64,000 nt of DNA from Dendrophyllia cribrosa (Eukaryota > Cnidaria > Anthozoa > Scleractinia > Dendrophylliidae). Under the pieces are notes generated by a model. It ran no database searches. It was not told the DNA's origin and worked only from the letters and a program-made list of their open reading frames with translations. The stretch spans positions 3,956,866 through 4,020,865 of the forward strand of contig JAJLRJ010000011.1 of NCBI GenBank assembly GCA_024195265.1, written 5' to 3'. Position numbers and translations under genes: made by a program. Of the stretch, positions 44,985 through 57,289 are shown one piece after another; the stretch's first letter is position 1; the number at the start of each line of letters is the position of its first letter.

Positions 44985-45027
<43 letters not shown>
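44984..45027. repeat. (AATC)n microsatellite
   Basis: Host repeat for the MITE that follows. AATC units continue on its far side, and GATA units lie at 45327-45344. Another AATC run lies at 45606-45645. Confidence 0.9.
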
Positions 45028-45313
45028 TAGAGCAGTTTTCAATTGAGTGTCGTAAAACCAAAACCAAAGTAATTACTCTGACCAATCACAGCAGTCGTAA
45101 ACAATCCAATGAACCAATCAGAGCTCGAAGCAATTACATGTCGCCGGCGCCAAGCGCGGGAAAACGCGTGCGAGCAAGTCACGATTGGTTTTGGTTTTAC
45201 TTCTGATTGGTCGAGAAAGTGGCGCGAGATTTTTTAGCCAATCACAAAGCGTAGCAATGCAAAACCAAAGCAATTGTGTAATTACTTTCGACAGTCAATT
45301 GAAAACTGCTCTA
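45028..45313. mobile_element. MITE, copy 2
   Basis: 286 bp, same inverted ends and interior as 12097-12381, inserted in an AATC repeat. Confidence 0.87.
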
Positions 45314-46104
45314 ATCAATCAATCAATAGATAGATAGATAGATAACTTTATTTATACACGGTATTTCCATCAGCTTAATTTATCATAATCAGCTAGCTAG
45401 CTACCTAACTTCCTAACTACAAATAAGAGGTACAATATAAAAAATAAAAACTGCTTTTCATGGAGGCCGTGTTCAAAAATATATTTAAAACTTTACTTAA
45501 AAACTATGGCGACTTAGTTTTGTCTTAAATTCGCTTAAGGAAGACGCTTGTCTTAATTCTGTGGGTAAGCTGTTCCACAACTGAGCTCCACTGTCAAAAA
45601 AACTTCAATCAATCAATCAATCAATCAATCATCAATCATTCAATCAATCATTTATTTAAAACACATAACGGCCACGTGTAAATGTTTTTGTTTGGTTTGT
45701 TAAAAACCTGACAAGTCTGTTAAATCACTATAAATATAACCCTCGAACTCATCAAACGCTAAGTCAAGGAAGAAAAATTAGGTAATAGTAATCACAGTAG
45801 GCAAATCATAGTAACACGTAAACATTATGCATTTATAGTTTTTTCGCCATCCGATTTTTAGGTTCGTTTTTAAGAAATTCGACTGATAACGAAAACGTGA
45901 ATAGTGATTAATTTTTCATGTTGTCATCTTTTATCAATCGCTTAATATTTAAATATGACTGAGATTTATGGTAATTATTTCTTAACTTTAACTCGCCATT
46001 TTTAATACCTTGTAACATAAGATATGTATTTTTATCTTTTAAAACAATAAATATTATTATTATTATTATTATTATCGAGTATTATAGCATTCTGGAGTGC
46101 AAAT

Positions 46105-46353
46105 ACAGCTATTTCAATTAACGTTGTCGGGTGAAAGCTCAAAGCTCAAAGCCTACAAGTCAAGACCGAACGAGTAAACCGAGCGCCTGTTCCAAGCATG
46201 CAGATACATGTAGTTGGGAGCGGCGAGACGAAAAGAAACGGCGCGAATGAGCGATGCGACGAGCGGGAAAAACGTTTCTTTTGCGCCGCTCCCAACTATC
46301 TTGGCTTGTAGCTTTGAGCTTTCATCCGACAACGTTAATTGAAATAGCTGTAT
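46105..46353. mobile_element. MITE with 40-bp inverted ends
   Basis: ACAGCTATTTCAATTAACGT...GAAAGCTC at the left and its complement at the right, plus a second inner pair (TTGGGAGCGGCG / CGCCGCTCCCAA) near 46215 and 46290. Non-coding. Confidence 0.75.
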
Positions 46354-46774
46354 GCAATTGAATGATATAGGCGATATCAAGCTTGCGCACGTGCGTTTTC
46401 GCATAAAAATAGTTAAATATTTGCACTCGTTTCATGCATATTAAAATTACAGAACATATTGGCATTTATTTTTATTTCAAACAAAAAAAGTAGATATCTT
46501 GTATCGTTTTTTGGTAGCAATCTTTTTTCTGCATTAGTCGCGATCAGTCACCGATCTTCATTTGCCGCCATTGTATTAATTCGGGCTCTTTTCGAGTGCT
46601 CTTGACCCACTCTCGCTACGGAGCACGCACGCTCAAAAGACAAATGTGCGTTTCAAATCCCATTCTATTCAGCCCCCTGACATTGCTAAAATTGACAAAT
46701 ACATAACCATTCTTGTTCCATTTACAGCTAAATATATAAAAACCCTCTGTTATACAAGGTTAGAAATTTTAAAG

Positions 46775-47788
46775 TTAGGTTAATTCATTTGTTCGAGTAT
46801 TTGAATTTTCGGTTGTTCGGTTTTGCACCGAATTTGAACGTCCGAAACATTTCAAAATCAACGAAGGTAGGTTGCCCAGAATAGCATTGTACTCTCGCCT
46901 GAAGTGCCTGTTCGTAGCGCCATATACAATGGGGTTTATGGTGCTGCTCAGGTACATCAAGAACCCGTATGTAAGGTACGCCTGTCGCGGCAAAATGGGA
47001 CCACCGCGCGCGGCATCAATATAATCCATTATACCGATAGGAAGCCAGCAAAACGCGAAGCCGGCCACAACCGCCGCTAAAGTCTTGGTCACTTTGGCTT
47101 CTTCCACGTTCGCTCTGAGCTGCTCAGGAGAATTTTCATGCGAGAAAACTCGATTTGATCGTGAAACTGTGGAGAACACTTTGACGTAGCAGATTGTGAT
47201 GATTGTTAAGGGTGTTGATATATACACGAGTCCCATACAGGCGGTGTAAGCAATATTGGTGTCGAACGTGTTCATACACATCGCTTTTCCTGGTTGGAAC
47301 TTGTATCCACCTTTTTTAAAATGAAAGGGAGGCAGCGAGCCAACGAGAGCCAAAAACCATACAACACCAATATACATCAAAATTTTTCGTTCGGTAAATA
47401 ACACGATGTACTTTACTGGTTTCACAACGCAGAAATATCGGCTGACTGCGATTACTCCCATGGTAAGAAGGGATGCTAATCCTAACGTAAACATTGCGAA
47501 ACCCTGAAATCGGCAAGCATCCGCACCGAAAATCCACCGGCCGCGCGCTAGTGTTGCAACTGAAAAAGGCATACTGCAGACAGATATTAGAATATCGCTC
47601 ACAGCCAGTGCTACTACAAAAATGTTGACAAGCGTGCGAAGCCTCTGGTTTCTGTACACAGCGTAACAAACGGAGAGATTTCCAACGAAGGCCGCCACGT
47701 TTATAACAGCAAACAAGACTGTTTCAGTCCAAACTAGATGTTCTGCCCTTTTAGAAAGCTCACTAGCTAAAGAAAGCGATTGTTCCAT
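46775..47788 (-). CDS. Class A GPCR, cluster gene 7, intact
   Basis: 337 residues from MEQSLSLASELSKRAEH. This start aligns with paralogues, although an in-frame ATG eight codons upstream (47812) is possible. It has a three-residue insertion (LAS) in the N-terminus relative to relatives. TM3 is SRY, TM6 CWLP, and TM7 NPIVY (others NPFIY). The disulphide cysteines, TM2 Asp, TM4 Trp and TM5 Pro are present. Loop 3 carries SHENSPEQLRANVEEAK. Plasma-membrane receptor, ligand unknown. Its far upstream flank is shared with pseudogene 3. Confidence 0.92.
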   Translation of the reverse strand: MEQSLSLASELSKRAEHLVWTETVLFAVINVAAFVGNLSVCYAVYRNQRLRTLVNIFVVALAVSDILISVCSMPFSVATLARGRWIFGADACRFQGFAMFTLGLASLLTMGVIAVSRYFCVVKPVKYIVLFTERKILMYIGVVWFLALVGSLPPFHFKKGGYKFQPGKAMCMNTFDTNIAYTACMGLVYISTPLTIITICYVKVFSTVSRSNRVFSHENSPEQLRANVEEAKVTKTLAAVVAGFAFCWLPIGIMDYIDAARGGPILPRQAYLTYGFLMYLSSTINPIVYGATNRHFRREYNAILGNLPSLILKCFGRSNSVQNRTTENSNTRTNELT

Positions 47789-47812
47789 GTTACCACAGAT
47801 ATTGTGATTCAA

Positions 47813-49207
47813 ATTTTGAAATTTTTTGAAGTTACAATTTCAACAAAGACCTTGCCCACATTTTTAGAGCAAATAAATCCCTTGAGATTGTTTTTGGATG
47901 ATCTTGAAAGGTTATAGCACATGCGAGCATTCGCGACTTTGCAAACTCGTTTAATTCATGAATAATTATTTATGACTGACATACCTTCCACCTGTCGGCG
48001 AACTTCATTTGAATTTTGCTCTTTTCCTCTTTCTTTTTCTCAATGATACCGTAATGTTCAAGGAAGGAAAGCACACCGCAGTAAGTTTTTTTCAATTTTT
48101 TTTATAGCCTTTAAAGCTCACCGTTTCCTCAGTATATTTTCAATTTTCAATTCTAATCTGGTTATGATTTGATAACGATAAATTATTATTTGTTGAATTG
48201 CCTTTTTCATTCAAATACGTGACACTGTTTGATGTTAAATTTACTTAATTTCTGCGACATTTTTCATTTTTCTGTGACAATTCAATAGCCTTTTTCTTAT
48301 TTGTATCACAATAAAATTCAACGTGAATGCGAGGCATTTTCTGGAGAAAATCTTCAAAATTGCCCGAAATTGCCTCACCATGCATTCACGTTGAATATGA
48401 CTTAATTTGTTTTATTAGATTTATTTCACACAGGCTTACAAAATAAGATGTACCAAAGGAAAAAGGCGCTTACGGGACGGGAAGCCCCACTAAATACGAG
48501 GCACCTACCATGCAAGAAATTTAAACTATAGTTAAATAATAAATGACTAAAAAAGCTAATAACAAAATCGAGTAAATTAAATTAGGATAACGGGGGCAGA
48601 TACGTGTATATGCAAATGATTATTGTAATGCAAATGATAAAGGCTATCAGTTTCATCTTCCAATTTGGGAGAGGCTGTACCTTTCCAAACAAGCTCAGTG
48701 ATTGGTTAACGAAACAATAGGTTAAACAACACAAACAATAGCCCTAGACCTAAACACAATAGCAGCTACAGTACTACGGGGCCAATAAAAATAGAGGTCT
48801 GGAAGAGCTACAGTATTACTCTCCAATTTAAATGATATACAAAGTCAAGATTGAAAAGCTTAGTAGTTCGGTGAACGTCAAAACTTCCGTTTAAGGGACG
48901 TTTAAGGGACTATTTGATTCGATTTTTTTTTTTTTTTTAGAAGTTTTACTTATATTAAGAAAAACCAATAGCCGCGATCTTTTATGTTGTTGTATCATAA
49001 AGAATTACTAGTATTTAATCCAACCACCTGTTATTTGTGTCTGATTGGTTGAGTAAGAAATTGAACACTAGTTATAATGATATTTCCCGGTGAAAACGTA
49101 CCCAATGAGAATCTCTGAAAAAAAAGTTAAAATATAAATAGTTAATTAACTCACGTTTATAATACCACGTCGTCACGTACAAGGAAATAACCTTGAACTT
49201 TATGGTA
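47813..49207. other. Upstream region of gene 7
   Basis: AT-rich with partial similarity to other receptor leaders (AGCACATGCGAGCATT near 47919). A 20-bp inverted pair (TTCAACGTGAATGC and complement) flanks 48318-48395. A stretch at 48650-48830 resembles 58750-58890 (AACAACACAA, AATAGAGGTC words) and is a dispersed repeat of unknown type. Confidence 0.45.
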
Positions 49208-49210
49208 TTA

Positions 49211-49963
49211 GGGCCGGGTCGCACTGCCGTAAAAAGTTGTTTATTTTACAAAAAAATCTGTCATCATATAGGGTTTGCGAGTGCGACCCCTCTGTCAAAA
49301 AATATTAAAAATGAGCGGAATGCACCAAATGTTCAAAGATACCGACACTTGAAATTGGTGAGCTCTAGACCTCGCCGAAATGTCACAATTCGTCAAAAAA
49401 GCTATTAATATGTCAATCATGACGTAAATAGAAACCGAAATGCGGTAAAATCAATTTTCTCACGAGTTTGGCACCTTTCCCTAGCTCGAGATGGATCCAA
49501 TGTGGCCATACTCAAGCCCCAGCGGTTTTTACCTTCTATTTGGGAAAAATCTAAATCTAAATCCAGGAGCTGCTATCAGACAACCAGAAGTTAACCGGCC
49601 AGCTAGCCAACATTTAGCGACCCTGACTTGACGCTCATAATCCAACAGTGCCAGTTGAATATTCAATAGATACGGTGCATATTAAATATACTTGCCATTC
49701 TCACCTGCATGCAGGTTAAAAGGCATAAAATTCCGAGAAAAGCGAAAGCTGTTGTTGCGGTTCCATATTTTCGTAAATAGCGTGATTGCATGACTCATTT
49801 TGGTGGGAGATGGAATTTTATCTTCTTCTGTTGACACATTGGTTGACATGACTAGTTGACTGTGCGACCCAAACATAACAAAACATTTTTTTGCCGGAAA
49901 CAGAAATTTGAGTGAAATACAATCTCACCAAAACCAATTTTATCCTCTAGTGCGACCCGGCCC
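49211..49963. mobile_element. PIF/Harbinger-type MITE with TTA duplication
   Basis: 753 bp with 15-bp perfect inverted ends GGGCCGGGTCGCACT, flanked by TTA on both sides. The paralogous segment at about 36380 (GGTATAAACTAACGG) lacks it. No transposase frame. Confidence 0.85.
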
Positions 49964-50349
49964 TTAACTAACGGTTCAAACGTGCCGAAATTTCGAAAGT
50001 TGAGCTCTTATTTCATTTTTCGTAACTATTTACTCATGTTCAAAATTGTCATATTCCCCATGTATATTAAACTGTAACCTTATTTTACCAAGTCTAAAGG
50101 ACGTTGAATTGGCGCGAAAATCGCTAGGCAGGTAATGAATTACTCGTATCAGAAATACAGAAATACAAGAAATACAGAGATACAATTCGGAGATAAGATA
50201 TCTCAAAGGCGACCCTAATTTTGTAAAATCGGTATTCCTTACTCGACATGACCCAAACTGACGTCTGTTAGTCCAAAAATATTGTAAATGAAACCAAATT
50301 TTATACGAGTGGGTCTTTTAAGCAAATTCATTCAACTGGTGACGTCCCT

Positions 50350-51185
50350 TAAAGTGCACCTAACCCCCAATTTGTTTTCTTTTAATCAACTCAATGTACG
50401 TCGAAAATTCGAATAGTGAAATATTTCTTGTTTTTAACATCGCGTTAGTGAGTTATAGAGATTTGAATTTACAAAATGCTAATTAGATGACGTCAAATCA
50501 AGACTTTACGATTATTTCTACTTCAATTTACAATACGCAGTTCACAGCTTAAGGATAATCAATTTAAGAAATACTAAATAAAAACTATTAATAGTCAATT
50601 GATTTGTAAAAAAATATTACTTGGAGGTGGAAACAAGTAGTTGTATAATAAATGAGTCTTGATTTGACGTCATCTTATTAACATTTTGTAAATCCAAACC
50701 TCTATAATATTTAAAGGGAGGGTTTCACGGTTCGGCGCATGTGTAAGCTATGACGTAACCCATAATTTAATTCCATTGTTTAGACCAATCGGAAGCGAGT
50801 AGATAACTCTGGTGGGAAATTTGCCCGTGAAAATGTCGCGGTCATTCAGCTAATTGAATGGATGATTATACATACCCATGTGCGCCATAAAAGCCACCAG
50901 AGCGTAGAATAAATCCTTCGGGTTTTATTCAGTGTTGACTTTGACGGTGTAATCCGTTGAAATTTTCTGTGAATTTTGGTCATCCTTCGCTTTCTTTGGA
51001 CTAATTATAGTATGTGATTAAATGTGAGTGTTTCTTTTAACCGATAAAAGTCATGAAATTGGCAAGAAAGCGAATAAAGCATTTTAACCTGTGCACATGC
51101 GCCGAACCGTGAAACCATCCCTTTAACTATTCAACGTACATGGAGTTGATAAAGGGAAAAAAAATTGGGGGTTAGGTGCACTTTA
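50350..51185. mobile_element. Outer MITE with TA duplication
   Basis: Ends AAGTGCACCTAACCCCCAA and complement, bordered by TA. Further inverted pairs (GATGACGTCAAATCAAGACT and complement) inside make it a long foldback. It contains a second element. Confidence 0.82.
50712..51125. mobile_element. Nested MITE inside the outer one
   Basis: Ends AAGGGAGGGTTTCACGGTTC and complement (with GGCGCATGTG continuing), bordered by TA. About 410 bp, lying in the right arm of the outer element. It begins AAGG, like the outer (AAGT) and the 42.1 kb element (AAGG). Confidence 0.82.
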
Positions 51186-51189
51186 AAGG

Positions 51190-52140
51190 AAATCTAATCT
51201 TAAAACGACAGCATTTGCAAATCCTGGCAGCCGCAAGTTGGCAGGATTCGATGTAGCGTGGGTAGGAAAAAGGGAAAATTTTAAACTTTATACATTGTTT
51301 TTTTGTTCATATTTTCACAATCTATCGAGAATTAAGAAAATGGGGGTCACCGACCATCCAAGCGAGTTAAATTTACAAGCCGGCAAAGTTAACGCAACGG
51401 CTACCATCCATTTACGTATTTAGATTTCTGTCCTTGCGCGCACGCGCTCGTGCATGAAAGTGGACTGGAGAAGACCCTGGGTACATGTACGAGGTTGCTG
51501 AATTACCAGCATATGCAGGAGACGATCCCACAAAACAGTTCAGTTGAACTGAGAACTTTTACACTGAAGCAAACCAGGGTTAATTTCAATTAGCGAATGA
51601 AAGACTGACAAGCCGAAATTGTGAAGCGAAATGACAAGGTATGTAGCGTTACACATCCCGTGAACCCGTGCAGTCTTCTCAAAACTTCTCATAGCAGGCA
51701 GTCTTAAATCTATGATACACAGTTCAATATTTTTTTATCAACAGATGTTGTGACTGCTGTTCAACGAATGTTGTGTTTCATGCTATGTTGAAATGGGCCA
51801 TTAAACATACTGAACGAAAATAGAGACAGGCTCCATTCCGTTTAACAATTTGCAAACGACAGTAACTGTTGATTGTTTTTTGGACTCATTCAACAAGTTG
51901 CAACATCGTTCAACATTTGTTGAACCGTGTATTTGAAGTGAGAACACACTGACATGAGCACATGAGTATCGCCGGTAACAACACAATCGAGGATGGACGA
52001 TGGACGGATAGTTACTGCATAGGCGCTTCCCACACAATGCTGGTACGATACTGAGTGTATCGATACCTTACATACGACCGCCAGGACGTATTGGCGGACA
52101 TTTGCTGGGATCTGGGGTCTAATAAACTGGGGGGGAAACT
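51190..52140. other. Intergenic, no gene recognised
   Basis: Short open frames only. No family resemblance seen. Confidence 0.4.
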
Positions 52141-52144
52141 CCGT

Positions 52145-52420
52145 ACATTTCTGGGTGGTAGTGTGCCGCTGGGACTCTGAAACGTTTACCCTATACCAAG
52201 CCATGTTCAGAGACGGATCCAGAGGAGGGGTTGAGGGGGTTGCAGCCCCCCCGTTCCCCTTTGAGCAACATTTTTTTAATGGCGTGGAAAGTTATTAAGG
52301 TGTACAACTCCCCCCTTCTCTCAGAAATTCCTGGATCCGCCCCTGCATGTTCAGCTGCATTTTCAACCCTTTTCCAAACTAGACACCAATCAAAGGCTCC
52401 CACGAGCCAACTCGTGAATA
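52145..52420. repeat. Dispersed repeat interrupted by a MITE
   Basis: GTGCCGCTGGGACTCTGAA and TTCAGCTG-ATTTTCAACC blocks match 2170-2245. The copy here is split at 52210. Confidence 0.65.
52210..52345. mobile_element. hAT-like MITE
   Basis: 136 bp with ends GACGGATCCAG and CTGGATCCGCCCCTG, flanked by CATGTTCA on both sides (52202-52209 and 52346-52353). An 8-bp duplication suits hAT elements. The first two bases could instead belong to the element. Confidence 0.7.
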
Positions 52421-53243
52421 CGAAAAAACCTTCGGACACTCCGGAACAGGTCCAAAACGTTTAGCAGTTGAAGGAACTATATGTCTCCATTTTTAGTATT
52501 ACTTCGAAAAGCCCGAAAGACATAAAATAATGGCTCAGTTTAGTTTAAAAATATTGTAATTGTGCTCTAAGAATGGGAATAACTGTTTTGGGCTGCAGAT
52601 GGCCAGGATGGAGATGGATTGCAACTTATGTTTTCAAGTGTAATTCAGTACCGCCTTGTGCCTTGGAAAACTGTGTGTCTCGCTACCACTCACATTATGG
52701 TCAATTCATTCTTCGAAAATTCACTTGATATCTTCCCCTTAGTGTTCTATAAACATTTCGTGTACGACAAAGGTACTTAGTTTCAATTTGCGGCAGTTTT
52801 GACATAACTGAAACGTCACAATCCCCGTAGCTCCTTTCAAGACATTTACGACGATATGAATGACATGCCGCGTGCCTTTTGTTCTTCCACGAGGAAGCGT
52901 TTGTAAATGTCGCGTGCGGGAATCTCACTTTGACACAATATTCATTTCAATGTTCAGCTAGCCAAACGGTATCCTTCTTCAGGTACATAATGTCATTGAG
53001 TAAAACACTACGAGTTTTACTAACAGTGTAATATACTTGGGAAATATCACTATATCAGAAAGGATTAAAAGTTGGTGAATTGGGTAGTTACAAAGTTTGA
53101 GCAAAATGTCAAAAGTGCAGCATGAAATTTTTTCGGGATCGATTTTTGAGTTTTGCCCACGATCTTCGCAAAAATGATCTACTTCCTTCAGTCAAATAAC
53201 CCCGCACTCTGCTTTTGTAATGTACAGTGTTTGAATAGGAACC

Positions 53244-53540
53244 GGTGTCAAATACTTTCGGTGAAATTTAAATTTTCTAATAGTTGTGAATTGAAAACGT
53301 GCAATACTACTGAGGAAGAAGACTTTACTCAAATTTGAGGAAGGTAGCTGTGTCAGAAAGCGTGTATTTAATTTTTGTTCCACCATTGACAAATATATGG
53401 AAAACGAAAACGTTTATTGAACGCTTCAGTTCTAACACAGCTACATTTTTCAAATTAATTAATAAAGTCTTCATTCTAGTATCGCAAGTTGCCAATTCAC
53501 AAATATTAGAAAATTTAAATTTTCCAGAAATTATTTGATA
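53244..53540. repeat. Foldback repeat, about 130-bp arms
   Basis: Left arm with AAATTTAAATTTTCTAATAG and GTAGCTGTGT. The right arm is the diverged complement (CACAGCTAC, ATTAGAAAATTTAAATTTTC). Probably an old MITE. Confidence 0.65.
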
Positions 53541-53799
53541 ACAGATTCCCCATACAAACACTGCATGTTTTCCCTGATTACCCATAATCTCCCAATAAGC
53601 GCAAAGTCTCTCAACCATCCCGAATCGCCAAAAATTGTTCTCTCAAACTCAAAAGTTAGAACAAATGGTACCATGCAAAAGTACTGCTGAAGAGGTTTCA
53701 TTTAAATGGTCACACGATAGGATTTCGTCCACAGTCTCAAACGTTAGAACTACACTACATGTCTCCATAATTGACTCTGAGATTGAAAGGGTTAATGGT

Positions 53800-54950
53800 T
53801 TTTAATTGTTTGCACGTGACGCCTTATCGATAATGTGCTGCATGGCGATAGGTTTCTTAACTATTATGTGGTTTTCACAAAGATTGAAGATGTCTACAAA
53901 AGTAAATGACAAGGCAAATGATATTCTAATTTCTTACACCAATCACGCAAAGAACAAATCTAAGAACTGAAAACAACAAACATGAAAAAATTGTCGCTAT
54001 TAACATTTCCTGTAGAAGTAGAATTTAAAAAACCTAAAAATCGGACATTTATAAAACTTTACGGATTTCTTTACACTTTCGTGCTGCCAAGTTGTCGGAA
54101 ATTTTTGTTTCTTGACTAAGCATCGGATTAGAGTCAGGACGATGAAGGATTTAATTACCACAATACGGTGTTTCAACAGCTGCTGCTCTAGGATATTAGA
54201 AAACGAGACAACCGAACATTAATTTACATTGCGAAAGTATAACAAGAGTAAATTGCAATATAAAGTACTCCCAATGGGCTATAAAACGTTTGCGAAATTT
54301 GCGAAAAACGTTTCGGGATGTTACATGTTTTCTATAAACATTACAATGTAGTTGTGAAAAAAGATAAGAGGGTGAAAAAACGGTACTCATTAGGTGCGTG
54401 ACACCAGGTGACAGGTGACAGGGGCGTCATTTAACACGCATAATGTTTCTTCCCTGCAATTTCTAAGCTTAATACGCTATTTGACAGCAATTGCTTATCT
54501 TTAAAGAATCAAATAACAGTGACACTCTCTTGTGGTCTGTTCCTTTCACTAAAATCATTAATTGTCACGCTAGCTTTACGTTCAACTTATTGTATTAAGA
54601 ATTGGTTTTCTGCCAGTAGATGATGCGTACTATGCTTGGCTCGTATTTTGTACTTCGTTTCTTTCTTTTTCGTCCTTGTAACGCATTGTAATGCTAATCA
54701 TATAATAATTATCTTTACTGAAATATGTTTCAAAGCTATGTCCTGTTCCTCCACATCAAGGTCGTTGTTACCACTGCTCACTAAGGCTTTCGCAGGAAGC
54801 CTCGCGCGTGCCCGCCATTGTTTGTCATTTACTTAACATCATAATCACATCGTGTATGTTTCCTAAAAGGCAACAAACTCAAAACGAATAAACTTAAAAT
54901 TAAGACATCAGACAGGTGGAATATATATTGAAAGCAATCACTAAGGTGAA
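53800..54950. other. Intergenic region upstream of gene 8
   Basis: No gene, RNA or clear element recognised. Open frames are short. Confidence 0.4.
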
Positions 54951-55010
54951 AGGTCCTTAATTGAGAGCTCGAAATAACATGTGGTGCATGTGCAAAAGCT
55001 TCCTCTAAAG
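54950..55010 (+). promoter_or_regulatory. Conserved receptor upstream block of gene 8
   Basis: Reverse complement of the block at 20.2 kb, diverged: GGTCCTTAATTGAGAGC and CATGTGCAAAAGCTT about 120-170 bp before the start. TTATAACTCAGAAAGA just before the gene is also shared. Confidence 0.5.
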
Positions 55011-55127
55011 ATCGGAACAAAGTCCTCAAGTGTGTGTTTCGTCTAAAACTGATGCGCCAACACGAATGTTGCTAACAAATTATAACTCAGAAAGAATTTT
55101 ACATTAGCAGCATTGTGTTGACAAGTC

Positions 55128-56117
55128 ATGGAAGAATCGATTTCTCGTAAGATCTCTGAAAGAGCAGCGCATCTAGCTTGGATTGAAACCGTTTTGTTTG
55201 GTGTTATAAACCTTGTGGCCTTCTTTGGAAATCTCTCCGTTTGCTACGCTGTGTACAGAAACCAGAGGCTTCGCACGCTTGTCAACATGTTTGTTGTCGC
55301 ACTGGCTGTGAGTGATATTCTAATATCTATCTGCAGTATGCCATTTTCAGTTGCAACAATGGTGTGCGGCCGCTGGGTTTTTGGCGCGAATGTTTGTCGA
55401 TTCCAGAGCTTTGCATTGTTCACATTTGGATTGGCATCTCTTCTTACCATGGGAGTCATCGCAGTCAGCCGATATTTCTGCGTTGTGAAACCAGTAAAGT
55501 ACATCGCGTTATTTAACAAACGAAGAGTTTTGATGTACATTGCTGCAGTGTGGGGTGTGGCTCTCTTTGGCTCAGTGCCTCCGTTTCTTTTTGAAAAAGG
55601 CGGATACAAGTTCCAACCAGGAAAAGCAATGTGTATGTACACATTTGAAACTAATATTGCTTACACCGTTTTTATTGAATGTGTCTATGTAGCAACTCCC
55701 TTGATACTCATTATAATCTGCTACACCAAAGTGTTCCACACAGTTTCACGATCAAGTCGAGTTTTCTCGACGAAAAGTAACCCCGAGCAACTCAGGGCTA
55801 ACGTGGAAAAAGCAAAAGTGACTAAAACTCTTGCGGCGGTGATGGCTGGCTTCGCGTTTTGTTGGCTTCCAGTTTGTATCATGGATTACATTGATGCCGC
55901 GCGCGGGAAACCCACTTTGCCGCGACGGGCGTACCTTACATACGGGTTCTTGGTTTACCTAAGTAGCACCATCAACCCCTTCATATACGGAGCTACTAAC
56001 AGGCAGTTCAGGCGAGAGTACAAGGCTATTTGGGGCAATCTACGTTCTTTGATCTCGAAGTGTTTCCGAAGTTCACATTCGGAAGGGCAAGTAGTATCCG
56101 AAAATGCAATCGTTTGA
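55128..56117 (+). CDS. Class A GPCR, cluster gene 8, intact, opposite orientation
   Basis: 329 residues starting MEESISRKISERAAHLAW. This is the only intact member on the plus strand. It has SRY in TM3, FAFCWLPVC in TM6, and NPFIYGATNRQFRREY in TM7 and helix 8. The disulphide cysteines and the TM2 Asp are present. Loop 3 differs (STKSNPEQLRANVEKAK), and the tail is shorter, ending SENAIV. Its 3' flank (CAAATGAAACAATCGAACTT) is the complement of that near 34290, so the inversion happened after the flank was already part of the unit. Ligand unknown. Confidence 0.93.
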   Translation: MEESISRKISERAAHLAWIETVLFGVINLVAFFGNLSVCYAVYRNQRLRTLVNMFVVALAVSDILISICSMPFSVATMVCGRWVFGANVCRFQSFALFTFGLASLLTMGVIAVSRYFCVVKPVKYIALFNKRRVLMYIAAVWGVALFGSVPPFLFEKGGYKFQPGKAMCMYTFETNIAYTVFIECVYVATPLILIIICYTKVFHTVSRSSRVFSTKSNPEQLRANVEKAKVTKTLAAVMAGFAFCWLPVCIMDYIDAARGKPTLPRRAYLTYGFLVYLSSTINPFIYGATNRQFRREYKAIWGNLRSLISKCFRSSHSEGQVVSENAIV

Positions 56118-56139
56118 ACAAATGAAACAATCGAACTTG

Positions 56140-56525
56140 TCTTAGAAAGGAAAATAACAAACAGTACGAGTGAGGAAACAAATTCAATAGCTGGTTTATC
56201 CATGCTATCATTTCTCCATTGAAGTTTTACTACGTTAAACGTTTTACCTTGAATGACTCAAGAATGCTGTAATGTTGTTCTGTGTGACTATACATTCAAA
56301 TACTGTCATTACTGAATTCTTAACTTTAGTTAGTATACAGCACGAGTGAGGGAGCAAATTCTATAGCTGTTTTATTCGGTTTGTCCATGCTATCATCTCA
56401 TCAAGAACGTTTAATACGTTAATTGTTTTTCCTTGAATGACTCAAGAATGCTGTGATTGTGTTGTGTGACCATATATTCAAAGACTGTTATTGCTGAGTT
56501 CTTAACTGTAGCTAGTGTAACTATA
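56140..56525. repeat. Tandem duplication downstream of gene 8
   Basis: Two units of about 190 bp: CAGTACGAGTGAGGAAACAA and CAGCACGAGTGAGGGAGCAA, each followed by CCTTGAATGACTCAAGAATG. Confidence 0.8.
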
Positions 56526-57281
56526 AAGTTTAGAATGTCCCCGATTGCACTGGGAGATCTACCCCCCGGGGGTGGGGGTGGGGTGCTGTGATGATCAAAA
56601 TGACAGCCAGGGGTGCTCGTCGTACCTTATAGGGAGCCAAAATGTGTAGATCGGTACCGCTAAGGGTGTTAAAATCGAAACTGACCACCCTTAAAATTAT
56701 CGCAGTAGTAGGATGTTTTTCGAAAATTTCCGACGAGCAGCCCTGTCAGTTTTATATAGAAGTGCTCCCCCCCCCCCCCCCCCCCCCCCCCGTGTCTAGA
56801 CCTTTACGCCAGCTAGAAGACTCCGTTTCAGTTGTAAAATGTTATTTAACCACTGTAAATGTAATACGTATTGATGTTATCTTTGATCAAATATGCTTTT
56901 TGGTTTTTCAAAGTGATAGTAAATATCGGTGATATTGCGCCGTTAATTTTATTCAACCTGGCTGTTAGCCGGAAATTAGACGTAACGAACTTCCACTTCC
57001 GATCAGCGCTGCACAGCTGGTGGTAGTGTCATTTCCTGTTGAAAGGCCTGGCTGCGTTTGTCTCCAAACGCTTCAACCGGTCAGCATTAGATTCCATAAA
57101 TTTTTAAGTGTAAAAAAGAAAATCTAAAATCCCCATTCAGGATTAAACCTGTTACCTCAGCCTTCTTCCCTTTCAAAATGGCGGGGCGGGCATAGAAATC
57201 CCTCGAAAGTCTGTCAATATACTTCATTATCGAGCTCAACATTTATCATATTTTATAATAATAATCTTTATTATTAATAAA
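56526..57281. other. Low-complexity and unassigned DNA
   Basis: A CCCCCGGGGGTGGGGGTG segment near 56560 and a C run near 56767-56790. Nothing else recognised. Confidence 0.45.
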
Positions 57282-57289
57282 TTGCATAA

